DNA from: an uncultured Selenomonas sp.
Lineage (GTDB): Bacteria; Bacillota; Negativicutes; Selenomonadales; Selenomonadaceae
DNA: 64,000 nucleotides
NCBI GenBank assembly: GCA_947167105.1
Contig: CAMVGU010000003.1
Location: 62,001-126,000 of the forward strand
Direction: 5' to 3'
In this document: positions 1 to 10,244 of the stretch, piece after piece
How positions within the stretch are numbered: position 1 is the stretch's first letter
How the letters are laid out: each line of letters starts with the position of its first letter
Notes under the pieces: generated by a model
Told to the model about the DNA's origin: nothing
What the model saw: only the letters and a program-made list of their open reading frames with translations
The model's database searches: none
Made by a program: the position numbers and the translations under genes

Positions 1-1
1 C

Positions 2-703
2 ACGGACGAGGTAACGGATCTGGCCGTGGTGAAGGTGGATGCGGATGATTTGCCGGTGGCAACCTTCGGCGACTCGGACAAAATCGTAGTGGGTGAGCCT
101 GCTATCGCCATCGGCAACCCCATGGGCCTGGAATTCCAGGGCAGCGTGACGGCAGGCGTGATTTCGGCCCTGAACCGCACCCTGGATATTTCCGACCGCC
201 GGGTGAAGCTGCTGCAGACTGATGCGGCCATCAGCCCCGGCAATTCCGGCGGTGCGCTGGTGAATGCGGATGGCGAGGTCATCGGCATCAACAGCGCGAA
301 GGTGGCGGCCTCCGGCGTGGAGGGCATGGGTTTCTCCATCCCCAGCAATACCGTGCAGGCCATCATCAATGAGATTATCGAAAAGGGCTATGTGGCTCGC
401 CCCTATCTCGGCGTCACGGTCTTTGACCCCCAGACGGCAGGTCGCTATGGCTATCAGCTCAATATCGACAAGGGCGTTTATGTCTTCCGCCTCAGCATGG
501 GCGGCCCGGCAGACAAGGCAGGCATGCAGCGCGGTGATATTATTTTGAAGCTGGGGGATACGGATGTGAATTCTGTTTCGGAGTTGCGCACCCAGGTGGC
601 GAACTACAATGTGGGGGACACGGTGAAGGTGACTTTTGACCGCAACGGCTCCACCCGCACGGCAGACCTTGTGCTGGAGGAAATGCCCAGGGATAACGAA
701 TAA
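2..703 (+). CDS. HtrA/DegP-like trypsin-type serine protease with C-terminal PDZ domain (5' truncated by window edge)
   Basis: Frame open from base 2; GNSGGALVN serine protease motif, PDZ-like GVYVFRLSMGGPADKAGMQRGDIILKLGD. Confidence 0.93.
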   Translation, partial: TDEVTDLAVVKVDADDLPVATFGDSDKIVVGEPAIAIGNPMGLEFQGSVTAGVISALNRTLDISDRRVKLLQTDAAISPGNSGGALVNADGEVIGINSAKVAASGVEGMGFSIPSNTVQAIINEIIEKGYVARPYLGVTVFDPQTAGRYGYQLNIDKGVYVFRLSMGGPADKAGMQRGDIILKLGDTDVNSVSELRTQVANYNVGDTVKVTFDRNGSTRTADLVLEEMPRDNE

Positions 704-706
704 GCC

Positions 707-1186
707 ATGAAAATTACAGTTGTCTGCGCAGGCAAGCTGAAGGAAAAGTATCTGCAGGAGGGCCTGGCGGAATTCCTGAAACGCCTGAAGCCCCTGGCAC
801 AGGTGGAAATCCGGGAAATCCATGAGGAAAAGATGCCGGAAGCTCCCTCTGAGGCGGAAAAGCAGCAGGTGCTGGCAAGGGAAGGGGCAAGGCTGCTGAA
901 GCTCGTGCCGGAGGGCAGTTACCTGTTTGTGCTGGATGTCTGCGGCAAGATGCTTTCCAGCGAAGAACTGGCCGCCAAAATCAACGGACTCGCCCTTTCG
1001 GGCCGCAGCAGCCTGACCTTCCTGATCGGCGGTGCCTTCGGAATCTCCGAGGAGGTACGGCAGGCGGGAGATTTTCGCCTTTCCTTTTCCCCCATGACCT
1101 TTACCCACCAGATGGTGCGCCTTCTGCTGGCAGAGCAGATCTACAGGGCTTTCAAGATAAGCAGAGGGGAAAAATATCATTGGTAG
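707..1186 (+). CDS. rlmH: 23S rRNA (pseudouridine1915-N3)-methyltransferase RlmH
   Basis: 159 aa; MKITVVCAGKLKEKYL start, FLIGGAFGISEEV, ending AFKISRGEKYHW. Confidence 0.95.
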   Translation: MKITVVCAGKLKEKYLQEGLAEFLKRLKPLAQVEIREIHEEKMPEAPSEAEKQQVLAREGARLLKLVPEGSYLFVLDVCGKMLSSEELAAKINGLALSGRSSLTFLIGGAFGISEEVRQAGDFRLSFSPMTFTHQMVRLLLAEQIYRAFKISRGEKYHW

Positions 1187-1189
1187 GAC

Positions 1190-1227
1190 AAGCCTTGGCC
1201 GTGAATGGTTGCGGTCAAGGCTTTTTT
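1190..1227 (+). terminator. Rho-independent terminator after rlmH
   Basis: AAGCCTTGGCC / GGTCAAGGCTT stem followed by TTTTTT. Confidence 0.85.
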
Positions 1228-1300
1228 CCTTGTTTAGTAGCATTTTTAGAATAGTATGTGGTATGATATAAGAAAGGTTGCTGAAAAAGGGGTGGAAGCG

Positions 1301-2341
1301 ATGTTGCAGGGACTCTTGGGGGCTTTGGCTGCGGTGCTGTGGGTGGCAGGCGGCTATATGGGGCTGGGCCTTGGCGAGCCGGTCTATGCCTTGCTCCTGT
1401 TGGCAGGGGGCTTCGTGCCGGCAGCCGGAGCCTTTAAGCTGTCGGCCGGGCAGGGCCAGGCACTGCCAAAGCTGGATGCCGCAAGGATGCCGGAGGAGCA
1501 GCGCCAGCTCCTGATGGAGAGCTTTGACAAGGCTGTTGCGGACTATAACGCGCTTGAAAAGCTTCGCGAGGAAATCAAGGACAAGGAACTGGAGAGCCAG
1601 TTGGCGGAAATGCAGGCCATTGCCTACAGGCTCCTGACCTATCTGGAGGAGCATCCCGAGAAGACAGCCAAGGCGAACCGCTTTGCCACTTATTACCAGG
1701 ACAGGGCCGTGCAGCTTGCCCAGCAGTACCGCGACCTGGAGAAGACGGGACTGGCAACGCAGCAGGTGCAGGAAACGAAGCAGAGGGTGAAGGCTACGCT
1801 GGCCTCCTTTGACGAGGCATATGCGGCGGAGTTTGAGAAGCTGCTGTCCGACCAGCTTCTGGATATGGATGCGGAGCTGAAGGTGCTGGGCCAGAATATA
1901 GAGGCGGAGGGGCTGAAAGATGAGGCCATTGTGCAGCGGGCCGAGGAACTGAAGCAGCCCGTTGAGGGAGCAGGTTCCCTGCAGCCGCGTCAGGGCAGTG
2001 AGGTGGCTGTGCGCCAGGAGCAGAGCCCTGTGAACCATGGCGGCCGCAAGCACGGACGCAGGCGCGGCCATGATGCTGCCAGGGAAGTGATGCTGCGCTA
2101 TGCCCACACGCCGGCGGAAATCAGGACGGAGGTCATTAAGCAAAAAGGCATCAACGCGGCCCTGGCCATCCTGCTGGGTACTTTCGGTGCCCATAAGTTC
2201 TATCAGGGCAAGACCTTTACCGGCGTTTTATATGCCCTGTTTTGCTGGAGCACGATACCTACATTTGTCAGCTTTATCGAGGGGCTGCGGTATGCGGTGA
2301 TGCCCGTTGATGACTACTACAAGCAATATTTCAGGGATTGA
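1301..2341 (+). CDS. XpaC-like coiled-coil membrane protein with C-terminal TM2 domain
   Basis: Followed directly by telA; C-term INAALAILLGTFGAHKFYQGKTFTGVLYALF is TM2-like. Start at internal ATG 1301 preferred. Confidence 0.7.
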   Translation: MLQGLLGALAAVLWVAGGYMGLGLGEPVYALLLLAGGFVPAAGAFKLSAGQGQALPKLDAARMPEEQRQLLMESFDKAVADYNALEKLREEIKDKELESQLAEMQAIAYRLLTYLEEHPEKTAKANRFATYYQDRAVQLAQQYRDLEKTGLATQQVQETKQRVKATLASFDEAYAAEFEKLLSDQLLDMDAELKVLGQNIEAEGLKDEAIVQRAEELKQPVEGAGSLQPRQGSEVAVRQEQSPVNHGGRKHGRRRGHDAAREVMLRYAHTPAEIRTEVIKQKGINAALAILLGTFGAHKFYQGKTFTGVLYALFCWSTIPTFVSFIEGLRYAVMPVDDYYKQYFRD

Positions 2342-2372
2342 TGAATAAGTTCTTAAAGGGAGGATGCGCAAG

Positions 2373-3539
2373 ATGGCAGATATCAATCTGGAGGATTTGA
2401 TGAAGGCGAAAAAGGCTCAGGCCGCTGCAGATGAGGCGGCAGCGGCTCCCGGCAAGGAGATCGCAACTGTCGAGCAGGTGACGGCGGCGGTAGAGACGCT
2501 CACCCCTGAGGAGCAGGCCAGGGTGGCGAAAATCAAGGAGGAAATCGACCTGACGGATTCCACTGCCGTGCTGTCCTACGGTGCTCCCGCCCAGAAGAAG
2601 ATTGCGGAGTTTTCCGAGAACGTGCTTTCCCAGGTTCGCACGAAGGACGCGGGCCAGGTGGGGGAGCTCCTGGGCCAGTTGGTGAGCTCGGTAAAGGATT
2701 TTCGCCCGGAACCGGCTTCCTCCGGAACCAGCTTCCTGAAGAAGATTCCGCTGGTGGGCAGCCTGGTGAATAAGGCTGAGGATATGAAGGAAGGCTATAC
2801 GAAGCTGTCCGTGCAGGTGGATAAGATACAGGGCGGACTTGAGCGGGCCAAGGATAAGATGATGAAGGATGTGGCGCTGTTCGATGGCCTGTACGATCAG
2901 AACCTCGCCTATTTCAAGAATCTGCAGGTTTATATCCAGGCGGGGGAGGAAAAACTCAAGGAGATGAATGAGGTCACGCTGCCGAAACTGCGTGCCCAGG
3001 CACAGGCCAGCGGCGACCCGATGGCTGTGCAGGTGGTGGCTGATTTTGAGTCCAGCGTGCAGCGCTTCGAGAAGAAGGTACATGACCTGAAGGTCTCGAA
3101 GACCATTGCCATCCAGACTGCGCCGCAGATCCGCCTGATCCAGAACAATGACAAGGCTTTGATTGACCGTGTGCAGTCCTCCATCTACAACACCATCCCC
3201 CTCTGGAAGAGCCAGATGGTCATTGCCCTCGGCCTGGGGGCGCAGCAGGAAGTGCTGCGCTTGCAGAGGAGTGTCAATGATACGACGAATGAACTGCTGA
3301 GGCGCAATGCGGAGCTTCTGCATCAGAATTCCATTGAGACAGCGAGGGAGAATGAGCGTGCCATCGTCGATATCGAGACTGTGCGTGAGGTCAACGATAA
3401 GCTGATCAACACGATAGAGGATACCTTGCGTATCCAACAGGAGGGCCGCGCCAAGCGGGCGGCTGCGGAGCAGGAACTGGTGCAGATTGAGGGACGCCTG
3501 CGGGATACCCTGATGAAGCACAGCGGACGTGCTCAGTAA
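2373..3539 (+). CDS. TelA-family toxic anion resistance protein
   Basis: KIPLVGSLVNKAEDMKEGYTKLSVQVDKI and ALGLGAQQEVLRLQRSVNDTTNELLRRNAELL typical of TelA. Confidence 0.88.
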   Translation: MADINLEDLMKAKKAQAAADEAAAAPGKEIATVEQVTAAVETLTPEEQARVAKIKEEIDLTDSTAVLSYGAPAQKKIAEFSENVLSQVRTKDAGQVGELLGQLVSSVKDFRPEPASSGTSFLKKIPLVGSLVNKAEDMKEGYTKLSVQVDKIQGGLERAKDKMMKDVALFDGLYDQNLAYFKNLQVYIQAGEEKLKEMNEVTLPKLRAQAQASGDPMAVQVVADFESSVQRFEKKVHDLKVSKTIAIQTAPQIRLIQNNDKALIDRVQSSIYNTIPLWKSQMVIALGLGAQQEVLRLQRSVNDTTNELLRRNAELLHQNSIETARENERAIVDIETVREVNDKLINTIEDTLRIQQEGRAKRAAAEQELVQIEGRLRDTLMKHSGRAQ

Positions 3540-3569
3540 TTTTAAGGATTCTTTGGGGGCAGCAAAGGA

Positions 3570-5546
3570 ATGACCAAGCATAGGCAGCGTGTGCAGAAGC
3601 ATATCGGCTATTTGGTAATGGCTATGTTCATCTGCCTGGGCTGCGTGGTAATGCGCTACGGCTGGTTGCAACTGGTCGAGGGCGATGAATTGGGTGCGCG
3701 CATGCGGGCGCAGGTAGGCCAGAGGTATCTGGTGCAATCCACACGCGGCACGATTTTCGACCGTGACGGGAGGGAGCTTGCGGTTTCGACCATGACGAAA
3801 TCCCTGTTCGTCGATCCGAACCATGTGGAGAACCCTGAGCAGTTGGCTGCGGATCTGGCGCCCCTCATCGGCCTCAGCGAGGAGGAAGTGCTGGACGATA
3901 TTGATGCAGGCGGCGGCTTCCAGTGGGTGAAGCATAATCTGGAGCAGTCGGAGTATGAGGCTGTGCGACGCCTGATGAGGGAAAAGGAATACACTGTCTG
4001 CCTGAATTTTGTCGATGAGGCGAAACGCTATTATCCGAATGATGTGCTAGCGGCTAACGTCCTGGGCTTTGTCGGTGCGGAGGACAAGGGCCTCGACGGG
4101 GTGGAGCAGGCCCTGGACGGCTTGCTGAAAGGTGAAATCGAGGAGGAATACCTGACCACGGATCGCCGCTCACGGCCAATCATGGATTCCATTTTCAAGA
4201 AGCAGCATCGTTACAGCGGTGATTACTGTAAGAATGTGACGCTGACCCTGGACAGCTCCATCCAGTTCATGGTGGAGCAGGAGCTTGACAGGGCAGTGGC
4301 GGAAAATGGGCCCAAGGCCATTACATGCATCGTGATGCAGCCCAAGACCGGTGAGGTTCTGGCCATGGCTTCCCGTCCTTCCTACAATCCCAATAAGTTC
4401 TGGGATTACCAGCCGGAGACCTGGAAGAACCGCTCGGTTTCCTTCATATACGAGCCTGGCTCCACCTTCAAGGCCGTTGTCGCCGGGGCAGCCCTGCAGG
4501 AGCGGCTGGTCTCGCCGAATCAGGTTTTTGTTGACCCGGGCTATGTGATGGTCTCGGGCCGCCGCATCCAGAACTGGAGTGGCGACAGCTTCGGCACGGT
4601 GACTTTTACGGAAATCGTGAAGCAGTCCATCAACACGGGCTTTGCCCAGTTGGGACTGGCCCTGGGGGCGGAAAAGCTCACGGAGTATGCAAAGATCTTC
4701 GGCTTCGGTGAGCCCACGGGCATTGACCTGCCGGGGGAGGAAGCGGGACTGCTGTTCAACCCGGAGGATATGCGTGACTCGGATATAGCGACCATGGCCA
4801 TCGGCCAGAGCATCGCGGTGACGCCCTTGCAGCTCGTGACAGCCATGTCTGCAATCGCCAATGACGGCGTACTGCTGAAGCCCCACATAGTGAAGGAAAT
4901 CAAGAACGCAGACGGAACTGTTTACGAGGAACGGGGCAAGCAGGAGGTGCGGCGCACCATTGAATCCGCCACGGACAAGACACTGGTGGGCATGCTGGAG
5001 CAGGTGGTTGCCAGCGGCGGCGGCAGCAAGGCGGCGGTCAAGGGCTACCGCATCGCAGGCAAGACGGGTACCGCGCAAAAAATCCGCGAAGATGGCGCGG
5101 GCTACATGGATGGCCACTATATAGCCTCTTTCTGCGGCTTTGCTCCGGTGGAAGACCCCAGGGTGACTGTGCTGGTGATGATCGATGACCCCAGCTTGGG
5201 CTCCTTTTACGGCGGGCAGATTGCAGCGCCGGTAGCCGGGCGCATTTTCGCCCAGATTTTCCGCTACCTGCGCATCGAGCCCTCCAGCGACCCCTTCGCT
5301 GGGCTAGCAGCAACGGAGCAGGCCGCACCGAAACCCAAGAAGGTCTATCAGGGCGAGGTGCCCAATGGCAAGGTCGTGGTGCCGGATTTCACGGGCCTGT
5401 CCCTTAGAGAAGCTGCCCGCAAGGCAGCGGATGCCACGCTGAAGTTCCAGGGCTCAGGCTCAGGCGTGGCAAGGCAGCAAAGCATTGAGCCGAATACCCT
5501 GGTAGACCAGGGCACAGAGGTAACGGTGTATTTCGAGCCGGGCTGA
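3570..5546 (+). CDS. Penicillin-binding protein 2 (FtsI/SpoVD-type transpeptidase) with PASTA domain
   Basis: One N-terminal TM, YEPGSTFKAV (SxxK), KTGTAQK, C-terminal PASTA-like VVVPDFTGLSLREAARKA. Confidence 0.92.
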   Translation: MTKHRQRVQKHIGYLVMAMFICLGCVVMRYGWLQLVEGDELGARMRAQVGQRYLVQSTRGTIFDRDGRELAVSTMTKSLFVDPNHVENPEQLAADLAPLIGLSEEEVLDDIDAGGGFQWVKHNLEQSEYEAVRRLMREKEYTVCLNFVDEAKRYYPNDVLAANVLGFVGAEDKGLDGVEQALDGLLKGEIEEEYLTTDRRSRPIMDSIFKKQHRYSGDYCKNVTLTLDSSIQFMVEQELDRAVAENGPKAITCIVMQPKTGEVLAMASRPSYNPNKFWDYQPETWKNRSVSFIYEPGSTFKAVVAGAALQERLVSPNQVFVDPGYVMVSGRRIQNWSGDSFGTVTFTEIVKQSINTGFAQLGLALGAEKLTEYAKIFGFGEPTGIDLPGEEAGLLFNPEDMRDSDIATMAIGQSIAVTPLQLVTAMSAIANDGVLLKPHIVKEIKNADGTVYEERGKQEVRRTIESATDKTLVGMLEQVVASGGGSKAAVKGYRIAGKTGTAQKIREDGAGYMDGHYIASFCGFAPVEDPRVTVLVMIDDPSLGSFYGGQIAAPVAGRIFAQIFRYLRIEPSSDPFAGLAATEQAAPKPKKVYQGEVPNGKVVVPDFTGLSLREAARKAADATLKFQGSGSGVARQQSIEPNTLVDQGTEVTVYFEPG

Positions 5547-5570
5547 TGAGGCTGCGTGTAATTTACGAAG

Positions 5571-5610
5571 AAAAAAGGCAGAGGTGCTTGGAAGCGCCCC
5601 TGCCTTTTTT
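5571..5610 (+). terminator. Rho-independent terminator after PBP gene
   Basis: AAAAAAGGCAG...CTGCCTTTTTT. Confidence 0.85.
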
Positions 5611-5775
5611 CATCACGTCGCACGTATGTTATTTGTTCTCTACTTGGTTTTTCAGTTAAGACTTAATATACAAAGAATATTTAAGTTATTTAAGGCTTTC
5701 AGACAGACAACTTAAAAACATAGTTGAAACTTGTTTACTTTTATGATAAATTTTAAGTTATGGAGGCTAAATAAA

Positions 5776-7227
5776 ATGATAACTGAAGAACTTCTTGAAT
5801 TAACATATTGGATTTTAGAGAAAAAGACTGAACGACAAGATTTAGAAGTCAAAGCTGCTCATGGAGGTTGCCCAAAGCGTCTCTACGATACTCTATCCAG
5901 CTTTTCAAATCAGGATGGCGGCGGCATCCTCTTTTTTGGTATTGATGAGACACAGGACTTCCTGCTTTTGGGCGTCTATGACCTGCAAGATTTGCAAAAA
6001 AAAGTAGTAGAACAATGCAATCAGATGGTTCCGCCTGTTCGTGCTGTCTTTACGGTTGCCGAGATAAATGGTGTCAATGTATGTTCGGCAGAAATTCCCG
6101 GTCTTGATTTATCCGAACGTCCTTGCTATTACAAAGGCGCCGGTCGCTTGAAAGGTGCCTTTATACGTGTTGGCGATGCCGACATGGTGATGACTGAGTA
6201 CGAACTTTACAGTTATGAAGCCTTCAGGAAGCGTCTTCATGACGATGAAAGAGAAATCCCTCGCGCTGAGCCATCCGACCTTGATGAAGGGCTGATAGCG
6301 TTATACATGGCTGAAAAAAAGCGAAAACGCCCGGGATTCGCGCAACTTACCAAGGAGCGTGCCTATGAGCTTCTGGATATTTACCGGGGCGGCAAGCCAA
6401 TTCTGGCTGCTATCATGAACCTGGGAATTTACCCGCAAGGATTTTTGCCACAGCTTTGCATTACAGCCATTGTTGTTCCCGGAACGGAAATAGGCGAAAC
6501 AGATGCCAATGATAATCGATTCATAGACAACAAACGCATTGAAGGCACCCTTGCCGAACAGGTAGAAAAAAGTCTGGCTTTCTGCAAGCGGAATATGAAA
6601 ACACGTACCGTCATTGATAAACAGACAGGTCTGCGGCATGATTATGATGAGTATCCTATTGCGGCTATACGTGAAGCCATTCTTAATGCTGTGGTACACC
6701 GCGATTACAGTATCTATACAGAAGGTACGCCTGTACAGATAGTGATGTACCGTAATCGCCTGGAAATACACAGTCCCGGAAATCTCTATGGGCGCATGAC
6801 GATAGACCAGCTTGGCATAACCCGCCCTGACCTGAGAAATCCAGCACTGGCCACCATGGCAGAATCACTGACTAATGCAGAAAACCGTTATTCCGGCATT
6901 CCCACAATGCGGCGGGAAATGAAAAAATTCGGTCTTCCCGAGCCTATATTTGAAAATAGGCGTAATGAATTTGTAGTTACACTTCTCAACCAAAATGAAC
7001 CTGCAAAATCATCTCTGACCTATGATGAAGAAACGTCCTCCCTGCTCGACTTCTGCAAGGAGCCTCGAACCAGGGAGGAATTGACGGCTTTTATGAAGAT
7101 CGACACCTTTCCTTATTTGCTAAAACGCTATCTGCAGCCGTTGCTGGATGCAGGACTATTGGAACTTGCTATCCCGGACAAACCACGCAGCAGAAACCAA
7201 CGTTACCATACGATTACCCCAAAATAG
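5776..7227 (+). CDS. AlbA_2 (Schlafen-type) DNA-binding / RecG-like HATPase_c_4 regulator
   Basis: RQDLEVKAAHGGCPKRLYDTLSSFSNQDGGGILFFGIDE (AlbA_2), AIREAILNAVVHRDYSIY (HATPase_c_4); GGAGG upstream of ATG 5776. Confidence 0.85.
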   Translation: MITEELLELTYWILEKKTERQDLEVKAAHGGCPKRLYDTLSSFSNQDGGGILFFGIDETQDFLLLGVYDLQDLQKKVVEQCNQMVPPVRAVFTVAEINGVNVCSAEIPGLDLSERPCYYKGAGRLKGAFIRVGDADMVMTEYELYSYEAFRKRLHDDEREIPRAEPSDLDEGLIALYMAEKKRKRPGFAQLTKERAYELLDIYRGGKPILAAIMNLGIYPQGFLPQLCITAIVVPGTEIGETDANDNRFIDNKRIEGTLAEQVEKSLAFCKRNMKTRTVIDKQTGLRHDYDEYPIAAIREAILNAVVHRDYSIYTEGTPVQIVMYRNRLEIHSPGNLYGRMTIDQLGITRPDLRNPALATMAESLTNAENRYSGIPTMRREMKKFGLPEPIFENRRNEFVVTLLNQNEPAKSSLTYDEETSSLLDFCKEPRTREELTAFMKIDTFPYLLKRYLQPLLDAGLLELAIPDKPRSRNQRYHTITPK

Positions 7228-7377
7228 CCTATCAGCAGCCGCTTTGCCGTAATAACGGGGGCGGCTGTTTTCAGCACGCCGGCCGCTTTTTTATAGGCAA
7301 TAAAGGGAAATTAGCATCAATGTCGAATATAAGCCATCAGTGACGTTAATTGCAATCATAATTTCGGAAGTGATGCC

Positions 7378-7797
7378 ATGAAGGAAGAAGAAGGGCTCGT
7401 GATAGCGGTTGATGAAAAGCGGCGCACGGCCACTGTAAAGATTGGCAAGCATGACGAGTGCGTGGAGTGCGGGGCTTGCGGGGGCAGCCGCCATGTCATG
7501 GTAGAGGCCCTGAATTCGCTGGGTGCGGAGGCGGGGCAGCGGGTGAGGCTTCGGAGCAGTGAGCAGAACATGCTGCTGGGGGCCTTTGTGACCTTTATCA
7601 TGCCGCTGCTTCTGGCGGGCTTAGGTGGCTTGCTTGGCTCTTTGGCAGGCGGGAGCGCGGCTTCAGGGGCATATATGCCGATGGCTGGCGCGGCTTTGCT
7701 GGGCTTCCTGCTGGGCGTGGTGCTGGTCAAGCGTTATGACCGCTATGTCTCGGGGCAGGCAAGCCTGCAGCCGGAGATTACGGAGATTGTTTCATGA
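7378..7797 (+). CDS. RseC/MucC-family protein (SoxR-reducing system)
   Basis: CVECGACGG motif, two TMs, first gene ahead of rnfC. Confidence 0.85.
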   Translation: MKEEEGLVIAVDEKRRTATVKIGKHDECVECGACGGSRHVMVEALNSLGAEAGQRVRLRSSEQNMLLGAFVTFIMPLLLAGLGGLLGSLAGGSAASGAYMPMAGAALLGFLLGVVLVKRYDRYVSGQASLQPEITEIVS

Positions 7798-7812
7798 TTT
7801 TGAGGTGATAGT

Positions 7813-9174
7813 ATGTGGAAAAGCTTTTTCGGGGGCATCCATCCTTATGATGGCAAGGACCTCGCGAAGACGCAGCCCATTGAGGAAATGCCGCTGCCGA
7901 CAGAGCTCTCGGTGCCGCTCTCGCAGCATATCGGCGCGCCTTGCCAGCCCACTGTGAAGGTGGGTGATATGGTAAAGCGGGGGCAGCTGATTGCCACCAG
8001 TGAGGCTTTCATGCACGCCGATATCCACGCGCCCACTTCGGGCAAGGTGGCAAAGATTGAGCCGAGGCCCCATTCCGGGCGCGGCATGTGTCCTGCCATT
8101 GTCATACTGCCGGATGGGGAGGACGCCTGGGCCGAAGGGCTGCCCCTGGCCAGAAATTGGGAGGCTATGACAGGAGAGGAAATCCTTACGGCCATCCAGG
8201 AGGCAGGCATTGTGGGCATGGGGGGCGCTACCTTTCCCGCTCATATCAAGCTGAAACCGGCGAAGCCCGTGGATACCCTGATCCTGAACGGCGCGGAGTG
8301 TGAGCCTTATCTGACGGCGGATTACCGCCTGATGCTGGAGCAGCCGGAGGATATCATTACCGGCGCACAGATTCTGGCCAAGGTACTGGGCACGAAGCGG
8401 ACGGTTATCGGCATTGAGGATAATAAGCCGGATGCGGCGGAGGCTCTTGAGAAAGCCGCTTCCGGCACCCAGATAGAGATTGCGCGGCTGAGAACCCGCT
8501 ATCCCCAGGGGGCGGAAAAGATGCTGATCTTTGCCGTCACCGGGCGCGAAGTACCTGCGGGGGGCCTGCCCATGGATGCGGGGGCCGTGGTGCAGAATGT
8601 GGGCACGGTGGCGGCCATCACGGCGGCCGTGGAGCAGGGGCTGCCCCTGACAGAGCGCGTTACTACTGTTTCCGGCGATGCCATTTCCCAGCCGAAGAAT
8701 CTCCGGGTGCGCATCGGCACAAGCTACAGGGCGTGCATTGAGCATTGCGGAGGCTTTAGGGAGGAGCCGGATAAGCTTCTGGCGGGTGGCCCCATGATGG
8801 GCATGGCCCAGCAGTCCCTGGATGTGCCGGTGATGAAGGGCTCGTCGGGCATCCTGGCCTTGACGAAGAAAATCACGGAGCACCCGGAGGAGCGGAACTG
8901 CATCCGCTGCGGGCGCTGCGTGAATGCCTGCCCCATGGGACTGGTGCCCAGCATGCTGTCCATCCTGTCGGAGCGTGGGGATTTCCCGAAGTGCCGGGAC
9001 TCCTACGGTCTGATGAATTGCATCGAATGTGGCTGCTGCACCTATGTGTGCCCTGCCAAGCGCAATATTGTCCAGTATATCCGCCTGGCCAAAGGGGAGA
9101 TACGGGCAGAGGCTGAACGTGCGAAGGCGAAGGCTGCAGCCAAGGCAGCCCAGGCAAAGGAGGCGGCAAAATGA
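7813..9174 (+). CDS. rnfC: Rnf electron transport complex subunit C
   Basis: GIVGMGGATFPAHIKL, LILNGAECEPYLTADYRLM, two CxxCxxCxxxC Fe-S motifs. Confidence 0.96.
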   Translation: MWKSFFGGIHPYDGKDLAKTQPIEEMPLPTELSVPLSQHIGAPCQPTVKVGDMVKRGQLIATSEAFMHADIHAPTSGKVAKIEPRPHSGRGMCPAIVILPDGEDAWAEGLPLARNWEAMTGEEILTAIQEAGIVGMGGATFPAHIKLKPAKPVDTLILNGAECEPYLTADYRLMLEQPEDIITGAQILAKVLGTKRTVIGIEDNKPDAAEALEKAASGTQIEIARLRTRYPQGAEKMLIFAVTGREVPAGGLPMDAGAVVQNVGTVAAITAAVEQGLPLTERVTTVSGDAISQPKNLRVRIGTSYRACIEHCGGFREEPDKLLAGGPMMGMAQQSLDVPVMKGSSGILALTKKITEHPEERNCIRCGRCVNACPMGLVPSMLSILSERGDFPKCRDSYGLMNCIECGCCTYVCPAKRNIVQYIRLAKGEIRAEAERAKAKAAAKAAQAKEAAK

Positions 9175-10244
9175 GCGAAAGGGAAATGAAAGCCACGGCT
9201 GCGCCTGCAGAAGCCAGGCCTGCGGCACCTGCCGATCCGGTGTTCACGATTTCATCTTCGCCCCATATCCGTGACGGCGAGACCATTGACCACATTATGT
9301 GGCAGGTAGTGCTGGCGCTCTTGCCGGTGGCGCTGTTCGGTATTTGGTGGTTCGGTTCTTCAGCACTTATCAATATGGCTGTGGGCATCATTGCGGCGGT
9401 AGGCTCAGAGTATATCTGGCAGAGGGCGATGCACCAGCCCCTTACGGCAATGGACGGCAGCGCCTGCATCACAGGACTTTTGCTGGCCATGTCCATGTCG
9501 CCGCTTCTGCCCCCCTATATGGTGGCCATAGGCTCGGCCCTGGCTATTATCGTGGCCAAGCAGTCCATGGGGGGCCTGGGCTTCAATATTTTCAATCCGG
9601 CTCATATCGGCCGTGCGGCGCTGATGGTGTCCTGGCCGGTAGCCATGACCACCTGGACTAAGATGGCTGACCTGAGCGGCGGCGCAGTGGATGCCATGAC
9701 TGGTGCCACACCGCTGAACATCCTGAAAATGCAGGGCTATGATGCCCTGGTTGCTACCTTTGGCGGGCAGGGGCAGATGTACACCTCGATGCTTTTGGGG
9801 ACACGCAACGGTTCCTTGGGCGAGACGAGCACTATCCTGCTGCTGCTGGGGGGCCTGTATCTTATCTACAAGGGCTATATCAACTGGATCGTGCCTGCCT
9901 GCATGATTGGGACGGTGGCAGTCCTGACCTGGATTTTCGGCCCGGCGGGGCTCTTTACCGGCGACCCCCTGTTTCATATGATGGCGGGCGGGCTTTTCCT
10001 GGGAGCCTTCTTTATGGCCACCGATATGGTTACTATCCCCATGACCATCAAGGGACAGATAGTCTTCGCGGTGGGCGCAGGGGCGCTGACAGTGCTTATC
10101 CGTCTGGTGGGGGGCTATCCCGAAGGCGTCTGCTATTCACTGCTGCTGATGAATGCGGTGACGCCCCTTATTGATCGCTGGCTGAAACCCAGGATTTTCG
10201 GCACGGGGCTGGAGCCCCAGGCTGCGAAGGGAGGCGCGAAGTGA
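9171..10244 (+). CDS. rnfD: Rnf complex subunit D
   Basis: Multi-TM, GGAVDAMTGATPL flavinylation motif, order after rnfC. Confidence 0.95.
   Translation: MSEREMKATAAPAEARPAAPADPVFTISSSPHIRDGETIDHIMWQVVLALLPVALFGIWWFGSSALINMAVGIIAAVGSEYIWQRAMHQPLTAMDGSACITGLLLAMSMSPLLPPYMVAIGSALAIIVAKQSMGGLGFNIFNPAHIGRAALMVSWPVAMTTWTKMADLSGGAVDAMTGATPLNILKMQGYDALVATFGGQGQMYTSMLLGTRNGSLGETSTILLLLGGLYLIYKGYINWIVPACMIGTVAVLTWIFGPAGLFTGDPLFHMMAGGLFLGAFFMATDMVTIPMTIKGQIVFAVGAGALTVLIRLVGGYPEGVCYSLLLMNAVTPLIDRWLKPRIFGTGLEPQAAKGGAK

Noticed and set aside
2331-3935. 534-aa minus-strand ORF opposite telA/PBP
   Set aside because: His/Leu-rich antisense translation of two well supported genes; typical high-GC shadow ORF without a recognisable domain.
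7792-9228. 478-aa minus-strand ORF opposite rnfC
   Set aside because: Antisense to a highly conserved gene; composition typical of shadow ORFs.
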